Counted from the stretch's first letter, positions 1 to 8,346 are shown. The stretch is DNA of 15,903 nt from CALMUP01 sp035327305 (GCA_035327305.1 DAOLDL010000070.1:1-15903), one strand, 5' to 3'. Program-made: numbers and translations. Notes: generated by a model from the letters alone, not told the origin.

Positions 1-58
1 CGAACCCACAACCTTCGGCTTCGGAGGCCGACACTCTATCCAATTGAGCTACGGGTGC
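1..58 (-). tRNA. tRNA-Arg(CCG), 3' part cut off by the window edge
   Basis: Read on the minus strand from 58 down, the sequence folds as a tRNA. The acceptor 5' strand is GCACCCG, followed by a D-arm GCTC...GAGT around AATTGGATA. The anticodon stem TCGGC/GCCGA is fully paired around the 7-nt loop CTCCGAA, a short variable loop follows, and then the start of the T-arm (GTGGG-TTCG). The anticodon CCG (plus-strand positions 22-24) reads the Arg codon CGG. The 3' half of the T-arm and the acceptor 3' strand lie beyond position 1. The gene starts 19 nt downstream of the serC stop on the same strand, so it may be co-transcribed with serC. Confidence 0.93.
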
Positions 59-77
59 ATGAAGATAAAGACTGGAG

Positions 78-1157
78 TTATCCGTTCTTCTTCTCAAACT
101 CTTTCATAAAAGACACAAGTGCGTCAACTCCGGCGGCCGGAAACGCATTGTAAATGGAGGCGCGAATACCACCCACCGAGCGATGTCCCTTCAAGCCTTT
201 TAATCCAAGCGCGGATGCTTCCTTGATGAATTTTTCCTCGAGTTCTTCAGAGGGCAGGCGGAATGTCACGTTCATGAGCGACCTGAAAGCCGCGGCAGAA
301 GTGCCTTTGTAAAAGCCGCCACCATCGATCGCAGAATACAGGACCGCGGCCTTTTGCTCATTGATCTTCTGCATCGCGGTGAGACCACCCAGTTTCAACA
401 ACCAGCGCGTCACCAACATAACCACATAAATCGGGAAACATGGCGGAGTGTTGTACATCGATTCGTTTTCGATATGGGTTTTGTAGCGATGAATAACCGG
501 AATCTTATCGGAAACCTTTTCCGCGAGATCTTTGCGGATGATTACCAGCGTCACGCCCGCGGGACCCATATTCTTCTGGGCACCCGCATAAATGAGGCCG
601 AACTGTTTGACATCAAGCGGACGGGACAAGATATCGGAAGACATATCGGCAACCAGAGGCGCCGTGGCGGTCGGAAAGTTTTTCCACTGCGTGCCTTCGA
701 TCGTTTCGTTGGAAGTGATGTGAGCATAGACCGCCCCTTCCGTCCACTTCAACTCCGAAGCAACCGGCATACGGGAAGGCTTGTCCTTGCTGACATCGGC
801 GGCGAGATTGACTTTACCAAAAAGCTTGGCCTCCTTGATAGCCTTGCCGGCCCAGGACCCGGAATGGGTGTAGTCCGCCACCTGGTCAGCACCCAGAAGG
901 TTCATTGGAATCATCGCGAATTGTCCGCTTGCTCCACCGGTCAGAAACAGCACCGCATATTCATCAGGAATCCCAATCAGTTTGCGTATGTTGGCTTCCG
1001 CCTCCGCCTGAACCGCCATGTATTCCTTGCCGCGATGGCTCATTTCCATGATCGACATGCCGGAACCCCGGTAATCGACCAACTGGGCCTGGGCTTCGAC
1101 CAACACTTCTTCCGGCAGAACCGCCGGACCTGCGCTGAAATTATAAATACGTGCCAT
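78..1157 (-). CDS. serC: Phosphoserine aminotransferase (SerC)
   Basis: This PLP enzyme converts 3-phosphohydroxypyruvate plus glutamate to O-phosphoserine, the second step of serine synthesis, and can also serve pyridoxal phosphate synthesis. It is cytoplasmic. The protein of 359 residues begins MARIYNFSAGPAVLP, the family's characteristic N-terminus. GGASGQF at about 74-80 fits the cofactor phosphate-binding region, and the Schiff-base lysine is K195 in AGAQKNMGPAG. Length matches the family (about 360). The ATG at 1157 is preferred over an upstream in-frame TTG at 1169, because a GGAG (plus-strand 1164-1167) sits 6 nt before this ATG. The gene is divergent from the marR-led operon and lies just upstream of a tRNA-Arg. 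No frameshift or missing residue was seen. Confidence 0.96.
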   Translation of the reverse strand: MARIYNFSAGPAVLPEEVLVEAQAQLVDYRGSGMSIMEMSHRGKEYMAVQAEAEANIRKLIGIPDEYAVLFLTGGASGQFAMIPMNLLGADQVADYTHSGSWAGKAIKEAKLFGKVNLAADVSKDKPSRMPVASELKWTEGAVYAHITSNETIEGTQWKNFPTATAPLVADMSSDILSRPLDVKQFGLIYAGAQKNMGPAGVTLVIIRKDLAEKVSDKIPVIHRYKTHIENESMYNTPPCFPIYVVMLVTRWLLKLGGLTAMQKINEQKAAVLYSAIDGGGFYKGTSAAAFRSLMNVTFRLPSEELEEKFIKEASALGLKGLKGHRSVGGIRASIYNAFPAAGVDALVSFMKEFEKKNG

Positions 1158-1222
1158 TTTAATCTCCAAAATTGTGAAAAGCCAGAAACGGTAGCATCAA
1201 CATGGCGGAATATCAATAAGAG

Positions 1223-1239
1223 TTGCATAAACCATGCAA
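1223..1239. repeat. Short inverted repeat upstream of serC
   Basis: TTGCAT and ATGCAA form perfect 6-bp arms around the 5-nt spacer AAACC, 66 nt upstream of the serC start. It could be an operator or a small hairpin in the serC leader. Arms of this length also arise by chance, so a function is only a guess. The serC promoter must lie in this AT-rich stretch, but I could not pick a convincing -35/-10 pair on the minus strand. Confidence 0.25.
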
Positions 1240-1325
1240 ACCCCTAAATCGCCATGATAATGAAATAAAATTTGCGCCAAACGCCATATTCATGCGCTTA
1301 ACCGGAAATTAATGCGACGGAAGAC

Positions 1326-1353
1326 TGGACAATCTCCGCTCCGTCTTTATATT
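1326..1353 (+). promoter_or_regulatory. Sigma70-like promoter of the marR-efflux operon
   Basis: The -35 box TGGACA (1326-1331, 5 of 6 consensus positions) and the -10 box TATATT (1348-1353, 5 of 6) are separated by 16 nt. Transcription would start near 1360, giving a leader of about 25 nt before the MarR start codon at 1385. It lies just upstream of a perfect palindrome (1369-1381), the layout expected of an autorepressed MarR promoter. Assignment is by consensus only. Confidence 0.5.
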
Positions 1354-1368
1354 TCACTGGCTGAATAT

Positions 1369-1381
1369 TTCAACAGTTGAA
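1369..1381. promoter_or_regulatory. Candidate MarR operator (13-bp palindrome)
   Basis: TTCAAC-A-GTTGAA is a perfect palindrome with 6-bp arms and a 1-nt centre, ending 3 nt before the marR ATG. It overlaps the predicted start of the transcript and the ribosome-binding region. A further TGAA half-site lies just 5' in TGAATATTTCAA. MarR dimers typically bind such short palindromes next to their own promoter, so autorepression is a reasonable inference. The binding itself is not shown. Confidence 0.45.
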
Positions 1382-1384
1382 CTA

Positions 1385-1828
1385 ATGTCCAATATCTCTT
1401 TAAACGAATTTTCCCGGCGACTTGCCGCGGTGATGCCGATCATGTGTAAATCCATGATGCAGTATGAACAGAACGCGCTAACGACCGGCCAGCTGTCACT
1501 TCCCGAATTCTGGACGCTATCCCTGCTTCTCGAACGCGGTGAAACCACCATGCATGAACTGGCCGACGCCATGAGCTTGAAGGCCAGTACCGCCACCATG
1601 CTGGCGGGCCGGCTGGAAAGAATCAAATTGATTGTTCGGAAGCGCGACAAGCTTGACCGGCGCAAGGTGCTGGTCAAGGCAACCACACGCGCGGTCAACC
1701 TCGTGGCGGAGGTTCATAACCAGAAACGCAAGGCGCTTGAAAAAACGTTCCGGCACCTGGATCCCCACGAGCGGGAATTGTATCTTGAACTGCTCGAAAA
1801 GCTTGCCGGTCGATTGCAAACGAAATGA
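1385..1828 (+). CDS. MarR-family transcriptional regulator
   Basis: A 147-residue protein of typical MarR length. The winged-helix core runs from about residue 35 to 105: an ARTT-type helix (LSLPEFWTLSLLLERGETTMHEL is split across its start), the recognition-helix region around SLKASTATMLAGRLE, and a wing with the charged turn KRDKLDRRKVLVKAT. Helices at both ends would form the dimer interface. It is the first gene of the efflux operon, with the adaptor gene starting 18 nt after its stop, so it most likely represses this pump and itself, and is released by a pump substrate. The start at 1385 has no strong Shine-Dalgarno sequence. The effector cannot be told from sequence. Confidence 0.9.
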   Translation: MSNISLNEFSRRLAAVMPIMCKSMMQYEQNALTTGQLSLPEFWTLSLLLERGETTMHELADAMSLKASTATMLAGRLERIKLIVRKRDKLDRRKVLVKATTRAVNLVAEVHNQKRKALEKTFRHLDPHERELYLELLEKLAGRLQTK

Positions 1829-1846
1829 AATAATATGGAAGCCACT

Positions 1847-2929
1847 ATGAAATCTTCTCGTATAACCACACCATCCCTGCTTCTTGCCATTGCACTGCTA
1901 TCCGGATGCGGTCGTCCGCCATCGAACGGTGGTCCCCCGGGCGAATTCGTTGTTACCGCGGTTATTGCGCCGGCAACTGCCGAGACCATCCAGTCCACCA
2001 TTCAATTGGTTGGCAGTTTGAAAGCCCGGGATGCGATTAATGTGGTCAGTGAAATCAGCGCCTCGGTATCCGAAATCCTGTTTGAAGACGGGCAGGAGGT
2101 AAAAAAAGATCAGATCATCGCACGGCTCGACGACGCCAAAATCACGGCGCGGCTTAATGAAGCGCGCGCGCGCTTTCAACTGGCGCGCACAAACTTTGAG
2201 CGAAACCGGAATTTGTATTCATCGCAAACAATTTCTCGTCAGGAGTTTGATCAGGCGGAATCGGAGTTCCAAGTCGCTGAAGCCGCTTTCCGGCTCCTGG
2301 AACGCGAACTTTCCGATACGGTAATCAAAGCTCCGTTTGACGGCGTCGTTGGCGAACGGCTGGTAAGCATTGGCCAGTTTCTAAACGTCGGCCAGCCCGT
2401 TACACACCTCGTGCGCATGGATCCGCTCGAAGTGGAGTTCCGCGTTCCGGAACGTCATCTTTCGCGCATTGCCCTCGGCCAGCCTGTCGTAATGAAAAGC
2501 CCCGCTTTTTCAGCAGAAACCCTCTCGGGAGTAATCAGCTTTATTGATCCTATCGTAAATCCAGATACCCGAACCGTATTGACCAAGGCTTTGATTCAAA
2601 ACGAAAATCACCGTTTTCGACCCGGCCTGTTCGGTTCGCTGGATGTGATCCTCGAAGAGCGCCCAAATGCCATTGTCATACCGGAAAGCGCGGTCCGGTA
2701 CGCCGGCGACCAGGCATCGGTTGTCATCATGGACGCAAATGATCGGGCGGAATTTCGGAATGTCGTCGTGGGTCAGCGCCTGCCCGGCCGTATTGAAATT
2801 GTCGAAGGGCTTTCGGATGGTGAACGTGTGGTGGTCGAAGGTTACCAGAAAATGGGTCCCGGTACCGGCATCGTGATCAGTCCGGCTTCGGCTAAATACG
2901 GCATCACACCTTCCTCCGAGGAGTCCTGA
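1847..2929 (+). CDS. RND efflux membrane-fusion (periplasmic adaptor) lipoprotein
   Basis: The adaptor links the inner-membrane RND pump to the outer-membrane channel. The 360-residue protein starts with a lipoprotein signal (MKSSRITTPS, a hydrophobic stretch, then LLSG-C21). The mature chain would therefore be anchored by lipid at C21, as in AcrA and MexA. A first lipoyl half lies at about 60-90 (VVSEISASVSEILFEDGQEV), a helical hairpin at about 95-150, the second lipoyl half with IKAPFDGVVGERL near 160-175, then the beta-barrel and membrane-proximal domains. The ATG at 1847 is chosen over the in-frame ATG at 1835, because GGAAG (1837-1841) lies 5 nt before it and the signal peptide then starts normally. 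The pump gene follows after 31 nt. The substrate is unknown. Confidence 0.93.
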   Translation: MKSSRITTPSLLLAIALLSGCGRPPSNGGPPGEFVVTAVIAPATAETIQSTIQLVGSLKARDAINVVSEISASVSEILFEDGQEVKKDQIIARLDDAKITARLNEARARFQLARTNFERNRNLYSSQTISRQEFDQAESEFQVAEAAFRLLERELSDTVIKAPFDGVVGERLVSIGQFLNVGQPVTHLVRMDPLEVEFRVPERHLSRIALGQPVVMKSPAFSAETLSGVISFIDPIVNPDTRTVLTKALIQNENHRFRPGLFGSLDVILEERPNAIVIPESAVRYAGDQASVVIMDANDRAEFRNVVVGQRLPGRIEIVEGLSDGERVVVEGYQKMGPGTGIVISPASAKYGITPSSEES

Positions 2930-2960
2930 CTCATCTCCTGCCTCTGAAAGCAACACACCT

Positions 2961-5900
2961 ATGACTTTATTTGAACAATTTATACGTCGCCCGGTGGCGA
3001 CCAGCATGCTTAGCGTTGCCATGCTGGTATTCGGGATACTTGGATTAACCCGCCTTCCGGTGCGGGAATTACCTGACATCGACCCGCCGGTGGTTACCGT
3101 GCTGACGGTTTATCCCGGCGCTTCCGCCGAAGTCGTGGAAACTGAAGTGACCGAACGCCTAGAAGAAGCAATCAGCAGTGTCGAGGGCATCAAGTTGCTG
3201 ACCAGCGAAAGCCGCGAACAGGTCAGCAGTATATCCGTCGAATTCAACCAGAATCGCGATGTCGATATTGCGGCCCAGGATGTACGCGACCGCGTGGCCC
3301 GGGTCCGTGGACTTCTGCCGGATGATATCGACGAACCAGTCATAAGCAAACAGGATGCCAATGCGCGCCCCATTATGTGGATCGCCTTTTTCAGCGACCG
3401 ATATGACACCCGTGAGTTGACCCGCATTGCCGACACCATGGTCAAGGACCGGCTTCAGACCGTTGATGGCGTCAGTTCGGTCATCATTGGCGGCGAAAAA
3501 AAGTTTGCCATGCGGATTTGGCTGGATCCCCGGAAAATGGCCGCCCGCAAAGTTTCGGTCCTCGACGTCGAGCAGGAATTGATCCGGCAAAACGTCGAAT
3601 TGCCAAGCGGTCGTGTGGAAAGCTTTGAACGCGAATTCACCATTCAAACCCGCGGACAATTAAGAACCGCCGAAGAATTCAACAATCTGATTATTCGGCA
3701 AGACGGAACGGATATAGTTCGCTTGATTGATATCGGCTACGCAAAGGATGGCGTTGAGGACGAACGAAGTGTTGCGCGGTTTAATTCGAAACCTTCCATC
3801 GGCCTCGGTATCGTACGCCAATCCAAAGCCAATACCCTCACCGTCGCCGGCGACATCAAAAAACGCATGGATGAAATCGCCCCGTCACTTCCCGAAGGCA
3901 TTATTTACCGGTTTCCCTACGATGAATCGGTCTTTGTCCAACGCGCCGTGACGGAAGTATGGCAAACCCTGGGTATTGCATTCACGCTGGTGGTGCTGAC
4001 AATATTTGTATTCTTGCGCAATGTGCGTTCCACCCTGATCCCCGCGATCTCGATTCCTGTTTCCATCCTCTCGACCTTCGGGTTGCTGTACATCATGGGT
4101 TTCTCGGTCAACATTTTCACTCTTCTCGCGCTGGTGCTGGCAATAGGCATCGTGGTTGACGACACCATCGTGGTGCTGGAAAATATTTACCGGCACATTG
4201 AAGAAGGCATGCACCCCATGCAGGCGGCGATCAAATCCATGAAGGAAATCGCATTTGCAGTTATCACAACAACCTTGTCCCTGATTTCCGTATTTTTACC
4301 CCTCGCCTTCATTGGCGGTGTAACCGGAAGGCTCTTGCTGGAATTTGCTTTCGCATTGTCCGGATCGGTGCTGGTTTCCAGTATCGTTGCGCTTACGCTG
4401 GCTCCCATGGCGGGAGCGCGCATATTGAAACCTATTCACGAAGTCGAGCATGGCCGAATTTTCAATTTTTTCGAACGCAAATTAAAAGCGATCAACCATC
4501 ACTATGAGCGCATGCTCGGCTGGTCGCTCCGCCATCGCGTTGCCATGATAATAATTGCGTTGGTATCCGTGGGCGTGTCCTTCTACTTTTTTGATAATCT
4601 TGAACGGGAATTCCTGCCTGAAGAGGATAAAGCCCGCCTGCTTGCCATTTCCATCAACCCGGTTGGCAGTACACCTGAATACAGCGACCGGATGATGCGG
4701 CAAATGGAGAAAATCGTGGCCGAAACGCCTGGCGTCGACACCTATTTTTCTGCCGTGGCCCTCCCCTTCAATGGCCCCGGCGATCCGACGCTGGGTTTTA
4801 TGTTTGTCCGCCTGTTGCCCGGAAATCGTCCGCACATCCGCGATATGGTGCAAGGCCCCGCCGGCCTGGGTTTCCGCTTTATATCCGAAGTCGAAGGCGC
4901 CATTTCCATCCCCATCATGCCCAAGGCCGTGGATTTGGGCTTTTCACAACCGTTTCAATTGGTTGTATCCAACCCCGACCTGAACCGCCTGAATGATCAA
5001 GTGCAGATGCTGATCGGCAATTTCTGGCAGGCGGGATTTCTCGCCAATGTCCGGTCCACGTTTGATATGGAAAAACCTGAAGTTCGGGTCATGATCGACC
5101 GAGAACGCGCCGGCTCGTTAAATGTCTCCATTCAGGAAGTCGCCCGGACGCTTCAATTATTGTTTGGCGGACAAAAGATCAGCGACATGAAGGTCGAGGG
5201 CAAGCAATACGATGTAATTGTTCAACTGGAGCGCGGAAACCGTCTGACTCCCGGCGATCTTGAGGAAATATACGTTCGCGGAATTAACGGGGAAATGGTT
5301 CAGCTTGCCAACATCGTACGGTTGGAGGAAGGCGCCGGACCCAACACCATTGAACGCTTCCAACGTCAGCGGTCCGCGACCATAGAAGGGACGCCTGTGG
5401 GCATTCCTCTCGGCACCGCCATGGAACGCGCGCAAAGTATTCTTGCGGAAAACCTGCCTCCCGATTTCTATTATGACTGGAAAGGCGACGTCCGTAACCT
5501 GCGCGAATCGTCAAGCGATATCTACGGTTTCATGATTCTGGCCATTCTCGTCGTATACATGGTGCTGGCGGCTCAATTCGAAAGCTTGATTCACCCATTT
5601 ACGGTATTGCTTGCCCTGCCCCTCGCATTTCTCGGCGCATTCGGGTTGCTCTACGGGCTTAGCTGGGTGAATTATTTTGGAACTTCAATGTATGGATGGG
5701 CCAATTTTGCCCCGGATCCCCCGGCCATCGCTCACATTCTCTCATCCATCATACCGCGCATTTCCTCCATGAATTTGAATATCTTCAGTCAGGTCGGACT
5801 GATCCTCCTGATTGGACTGGTAACAAAGAATTCCATTTTGCTGGTGGAATTCGCCAATCAGCAAATGGCGAAAGGAATGGACAGCCGGGCGGCGATGATG

Positions 5901-6197
5901 CGGGCGGGCGCCATTCGTCTGCGTCCGATTCTCATGACCAGCCTGGCCACGATTGCCGGCATCCTCCCCATCGCCATCGGGTTCGGCGACGCCGCCGAAA
6001 GCCGACGTCCGCTGGGAATCGTCGCGGTCGGGGGCATGATAACCAGCACCTTGCTGACACTGTTCGTAATCCCCGTGATCTACACATTGTTTTCCGACTT
6101 ATCCCTCAAATTGACCGGTCGCCCGGCCGGCATCCACAAAGGCGGCGTGCTTGAACAGGAAAGCGTCATTAAACCCGAGGAGGCCGGGTATGTTTGA
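2961..6197 (+). CDS. RND (HAE1-type) efflux pump, inner-membrane subunit
   Basis: A proton-driven multidrug exporter of the AcrB/MexB/MdtB type, 1078 residues against about 1050 for AcrB. It starts with the classic MTLFEQFIRRPVATSM and first membrane helix. Two large periplasmic regions (about 35-335 and 560-870) and 12 membrane helices follow the family pattern. The proton-relay residues are present: D400-D401 in VVDDTIVVLEN of TM4 and K956 in LVTKNSILLVEF of TM10. A conserved TM11 segment RLRPILMTSLATIAGILPI is also intact. This supports a drug or organic-compound exporter rather than a heavy-metal one. Residues about 901-935 form an insertion in the TM9-TM10 loop compared with AcrB (see findings). 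The stop overlaps the start of the TolC gene by 8 nt. Confidence 0.96.
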   Translation: MTLFEQFIRRPVATSMLSVAMLVFGILGLTRLPVRELPDIDPPVVTVLTVYPGASAEVVETEVTERLEEAISSVEGIKLLTSESREQVSSISVEFNQNRDVDIAAQDVRDRVARVRGLLPDDIDEPVISKQDANARPIMWIAFFSDRYDTRELTRIADTMVKDRLQTVDGVSSVIIGGEKKFAMRIWLDPRKMAARKVSVLDVEQELIRQNVELPSGRVESFEREFTIQTRGQLRTAEEFNNLIIRQDGTDIVRLIDIGYAKDGVEDERSVARFNSKPSIGLGIVRQSKANTLTVAGDIKKRMDEIAPSLPEGIIYRFPYDESVFVQRAVTEVWQTLGIAFTLVVLTIFVFLRNVRSTLIPAISIPVSILSTFGLLYIMGFSVNIFTLLALVLAIGIVVDDTIVVLENIYRHIEEGMHPMQAAIKSMKEIAFAVITTTLSLISVFLPLAFIGGVTGRLLLEFAFALSGSVLVSSIVALTLAPMAGARILKPIHEVEHGRIFNFFERKLKAINHHYERMLGWSLRHRVAMIIIALVSVGVSFYFFDNLEREFLPEEDKARLLAISINPVGSTPEYSDRMMRQMEKIVAETPGVDTYFSAVALPFNGPGDPTLGFMFVRLLPGNRPHIRDMVQGPAGLGFRFISEVEGAISIPIMPKAVDLGFSQPFQLVVSNPDLNRLNDQVQMLIGNFWQAGFLANVRSTFDMEKPEVRVMIDRERAGSLNVSIQEVARTLQLLFGGQKISDMKVEGKQYDVIVQLERGNRLTPGDLEEIYVRGINGEMVQLANIVRLEEGAGPNTIERFQRQRSATIEGTPVGIPLGTAMERAQSILAENLPPDFYYDWKGDVRNLRESSSDIYGFMILAILVVYMVLAAQFESLIHPFTVLLALPLAFLGAFGLLYGLSWVNYFGTSMYGWANFAPDPPAIAHILSSIIPRISSMNLNIFSQVGLILLIGLVTKNSILLVEFANQQMAKGMDSRAAMMRAGAIRLRPILMTSLATIAGILPIAIGFGDAAESRRPLGIVAVGGMITSTLLTLFVIPVIYTLFSDLSLKLTGRPAGIHKGGVLEQESVIKPEEAGYV
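6177..6183 (+). promoter_or_regulatory. Strong ribosome-binding site fixing the TolC-like start
   Basis: GAGGAGG lies inside the last codons of the RND pump gene, 6 nt before the ATG at 6190. It settles the start at 6190 rather than the in-frame ATG at 6151. The overlap ATGTTTGA joins the new start to the pump stop, which suggests translational coupling of pump and channel. Confidence 0.8.
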
Positions 6198-7545
6198 TTT
6201 CAGAAAGATACTTTTGTCGGGAGCGGCGCTTGCCGTAACAACGCCGCTTGACTTTAATGCGATCGCAGAAAATATCCTGCCGCTGAACCTCGATTTGCCG
6301 GCGGCCATTCGCATGGCCAATGAGCAAAGTCCCGTCATCCTTGAAGCCAGGGAGCGTATCAACGAGCAAGCCGGTGTCTTGACCGTTTCCAAAAGTTCAC
6401 GCCTTCCCGACATCAATGCGGTCGGTTTGTATCAATGGGAAGAGGAAAGCCGCAGTGGGTCATTCGGTGGACCGAACCCACCTGACGAAGATTATTGGCG
6501 AGCCGGGGTGGAGCTGACACAACCGTTGTATGCCGGTGGTATCCTTAGCGCCGCAGTTCGCACGCGAACGTATCAATCGCTGGCGCTGGATGCCCAGGTG
6601 ATTGCCACGCGAAATGATGTCTTCACAGATGTCTTTCGCAAATTTTATTACGCCATGCTGACCCGCGAAGTAATACGAGTGCAGGAAGAATCCGTTTCAC
6701 TTCTGGAACGACAACTATCACTCGCCCGCAACCGGTTCGAAGCCGGCGCAGTATCGCGGTTTGACGTATTGCAGGCTGAAGTACGACTGGCCAACGCCCG
6801 GCCGCCACTGATACGCGCCCACAATCAATACAATCTGGCCGTGGATGATTTGCGAACCACGATCGGGGGCGTTTATCCGGAAGGCATGGGACCGACCAAT
6901 GTCACATTGTCCGGTGACTGGACCGTGCTGACAATGCCCGACAGCCTCACGGATGCGTTGGAGTCAGCCACGCGCAACCGGCCTGAACTCACCGCTCTGG
7001 CCATGAACAGCGAAGCTTCGCGGGCGTGGGTTGAACGCATGAAGCGCCAACGGGCTCCACGGATCAACTTGTTCGCAAATTACGGGATCGAAAACGACCG
7101 TTTTTCACCGGGAAATGAACGGTTGGAGGGTTGGCAAGCCGGTGTTGAAGCCCGGCTGAACATTTGGGATGGCGGACGGATTCGCGGAGAAGTGGCGCAA
7201 GCGCAGTCCCAGCTCGATCAAGTTTTACTTCAGCAACATGCCCGTCATTTATCCATCGAGCTGGAAGTTCGCAATGCATGGAATCAAGCCGAAGAAGCCA
7301 GGGAGATATTAACGGCATCGGAACTGATCATCGATCAGGCCGAAGAAGCTTTGCGGCTGGCGGAAAACAGGTATAATGCGGGAACGTTGACACAACTGGA
7401 TGTACTGGCATCACAACTGGATTATACACGGGCCAAGCTGGAACATCTGACCGCTCTGCATGATTATCATGTGGCACTGGTCGAAATGTACCGTGCGGTC
7501 GGAGAAACTCCGGGAATACAGTTTGTAGAAACCATAAGCCATTAG
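6190..7545 (+). CDS. TolC-like outer-membrane efflux channel
   Basis: A 451-residue outer-membrane factor that completes the tripartite pump by forming the exit duct. An N-terminal signal (MFDFRKILLSGAALAV, probable cleavage after AIA near residue 26) is followed by two repeats of the OEP domain. The first opens with LDLPAAIRMANEQSPVILEA at about 31-50. The second holds SLTDALESATRNRPELTAL near 250-270 and ends with the family's ENRYNAGTLTQLDVLASQLDYTRAK-type helix, split by residues near 395-415. Long amphipathic helices between these match the alpha-barrel. No lipobox cysteine is present, unlike OprM. The start overlaps the pump gene by 8 nt and the next gene begins 15 nt after the stop. 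Confidence 0.92.
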   Translation: MFDFRKILLSGAALAVTTPLDFNAIAENILPLNLDLPAAIRMANEQSPVILEARERINEQAGVLTVSKSSRLPDINAVGLYQWEEESRSGSFGGPNPPDEDYWRAGVELTQPLYAGGILSAAVRTRTYQSLALDAQVIATRNDVFTDVFRKFYYAMLTREVIRVQEESVSLLERQLSLARNRFEAGAVSRFDVLQAEVRLANARPPLIRAHNQYNLAVDDLRTTIGGVYPEGMGPTNVTLSGDWTVLTMPDSLTDALESATRNRPELTALAMNSEASRAWVERMKRQRAPRINLFANYGIENDRFSPGNERLEGWQAGVEARLNIWDGGRIRGEVAQAQSQLDQVLLQQHARHLSIELEVRNAWNQAEEAREILTASELIIDQAEEALRLAENRYNAGTLTQLDVLASQLDYTRAKLEHLTALHDYHVALVEMYRAVGETPGIQFVETISH

Positions 7546-7560
7546 TAACGGAGGTTCATA

Positions 7561-8340
7561 ATGAGACCGTTCATATTGTTTATCGCCATCGCCTCGTTCA
7601 TCGCGCCCGCCGACGCTGAAATTATAACCGAACAGGTCATTTATGAAGTCGACGGGGTGGCCTGTGAAGGTTATGCCATATATTCAAACTCCATGGACGT
7701 ACCCGCTCCGGGTGTGCTTATTTTTCACCAGTGGAGTGGTGTAAGTGATTATGAAAAAACCCGCGCAAGGATGCTTGCTGAAGTTGGTTATGCCGTATTT
7801 ATTGGAGATATCTATTCTCAAGAGGTTCGACCGGTTGAGGTGGCGGATAAAAGGGCTACTGCAGGTATTTATTATTCGGATCGCCAACTGGCGCGTCGCC
7901 GGGCGCAGGGAGCCTTGGAGGCCATGCAATCATTACCTCAATTTGATCCGGATCGAATTGTCGCCATCGGTTACTGTTTTGGGGGAATGATCGTGCTTGA
8001 ACTTGCGCGTGACGGCGCTCCCCTCGTCGGCTTTGTCAGCATTCATGGCAGTTTGAATAACCCCAACCCCGAAGACACCAAAAATATTCGAGGTGTTGTC
8101 CTCGTACAACATGGCGCAGATGATCCTTTTGTGCCCGCAGTTGATCTGGCGGCCTTAAGGGCGGAGATGACGGAAGCACAGATTGACTTCACTGTAACCG
8201 AATATGCAGGAGCAGTGCATTCCTTTACCGATTGGAATGCTGGTGACGACCCCACGCGGGGAGCGGCATACAATAAAGAAGCTGATGCATATTCCTGGAC
8301 GGAACTATTGGAATTCCTGCGCCAGCATATCGGCAACTAG
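7561..8340 (+). CDS. Exported dienelactone-hydrolase-family protein
   Basis: An alpha/beta-hydrolase of 259 residues related to dienelactone hydrolases, which cleave ester or lactone bonds. The catalytic triad is visible: C139 in the nucleophile elbow GYCFGG, D188 in HGADDPFVP and H220 in GAVHSFTDW. A Sec signal peptide (MRPFILFIAIASFIAPADA, then EI) points to the periplasm. An excellent GGAGG (7550-7554) sits 6 nt before the ATG, and the gene begins 15 nt after the TolC-like stop, so it is the last gene of the efflux operon. True chlorocatechol-pathway enzymes are cytoplasmic and about 235 residues, so the substrate here is probably different and remains unknown. It might modify a compound handled by the pump, which is inference from position only. 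Confidence 0.88.
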   Translation: MRPFILFIAIASFIAPADAEIITEQVIYEVDGVACEGYAIYSNSMDVPAPGVLIFHQWSGVSDYEKTRARMLAEVGYAVFIGDIYSQEVRPVEVADKRATAGIYYSDRQLARRRAQGALEAMQSLPQFDPDRIVAIGYCFGGMIVLELARDGAPLVGFVSIHGSLNNPNPEDTKNIRGVVLVQHGADDPFVPAVDLAALRAEMTEAQIDFTVTEYAGAVHSFTDWNAGDDPTRGAAYNKEADAYSWTELLEFLRQHIGN

Positions 8341-8346
8341 CCCGGA

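Noticed and set aside
1..58. tRNA-Arg as an attachment site of an integrated element covering the window
   Set aside because: No integrase, no repeat of the tRNA 3' end and no other mobile gene is present; the 3' end of the tRNA is outside the window.
354..1247. Long plus-strand open frame (297 codons) opposite serC
   Set aside because: It is the antisense shadow of serC: low-complexity, rich in Arg and His, without a recognisable domain or ribosome-binding site.
1238..1250. The 13-mer AAACCCCTAAATC recurs at 14081-14093, both in intergenic DNA near ser genes
   Set aside because: About one or two shared 13-mers are expected by chance in a window of this size, and the flanks do not match.
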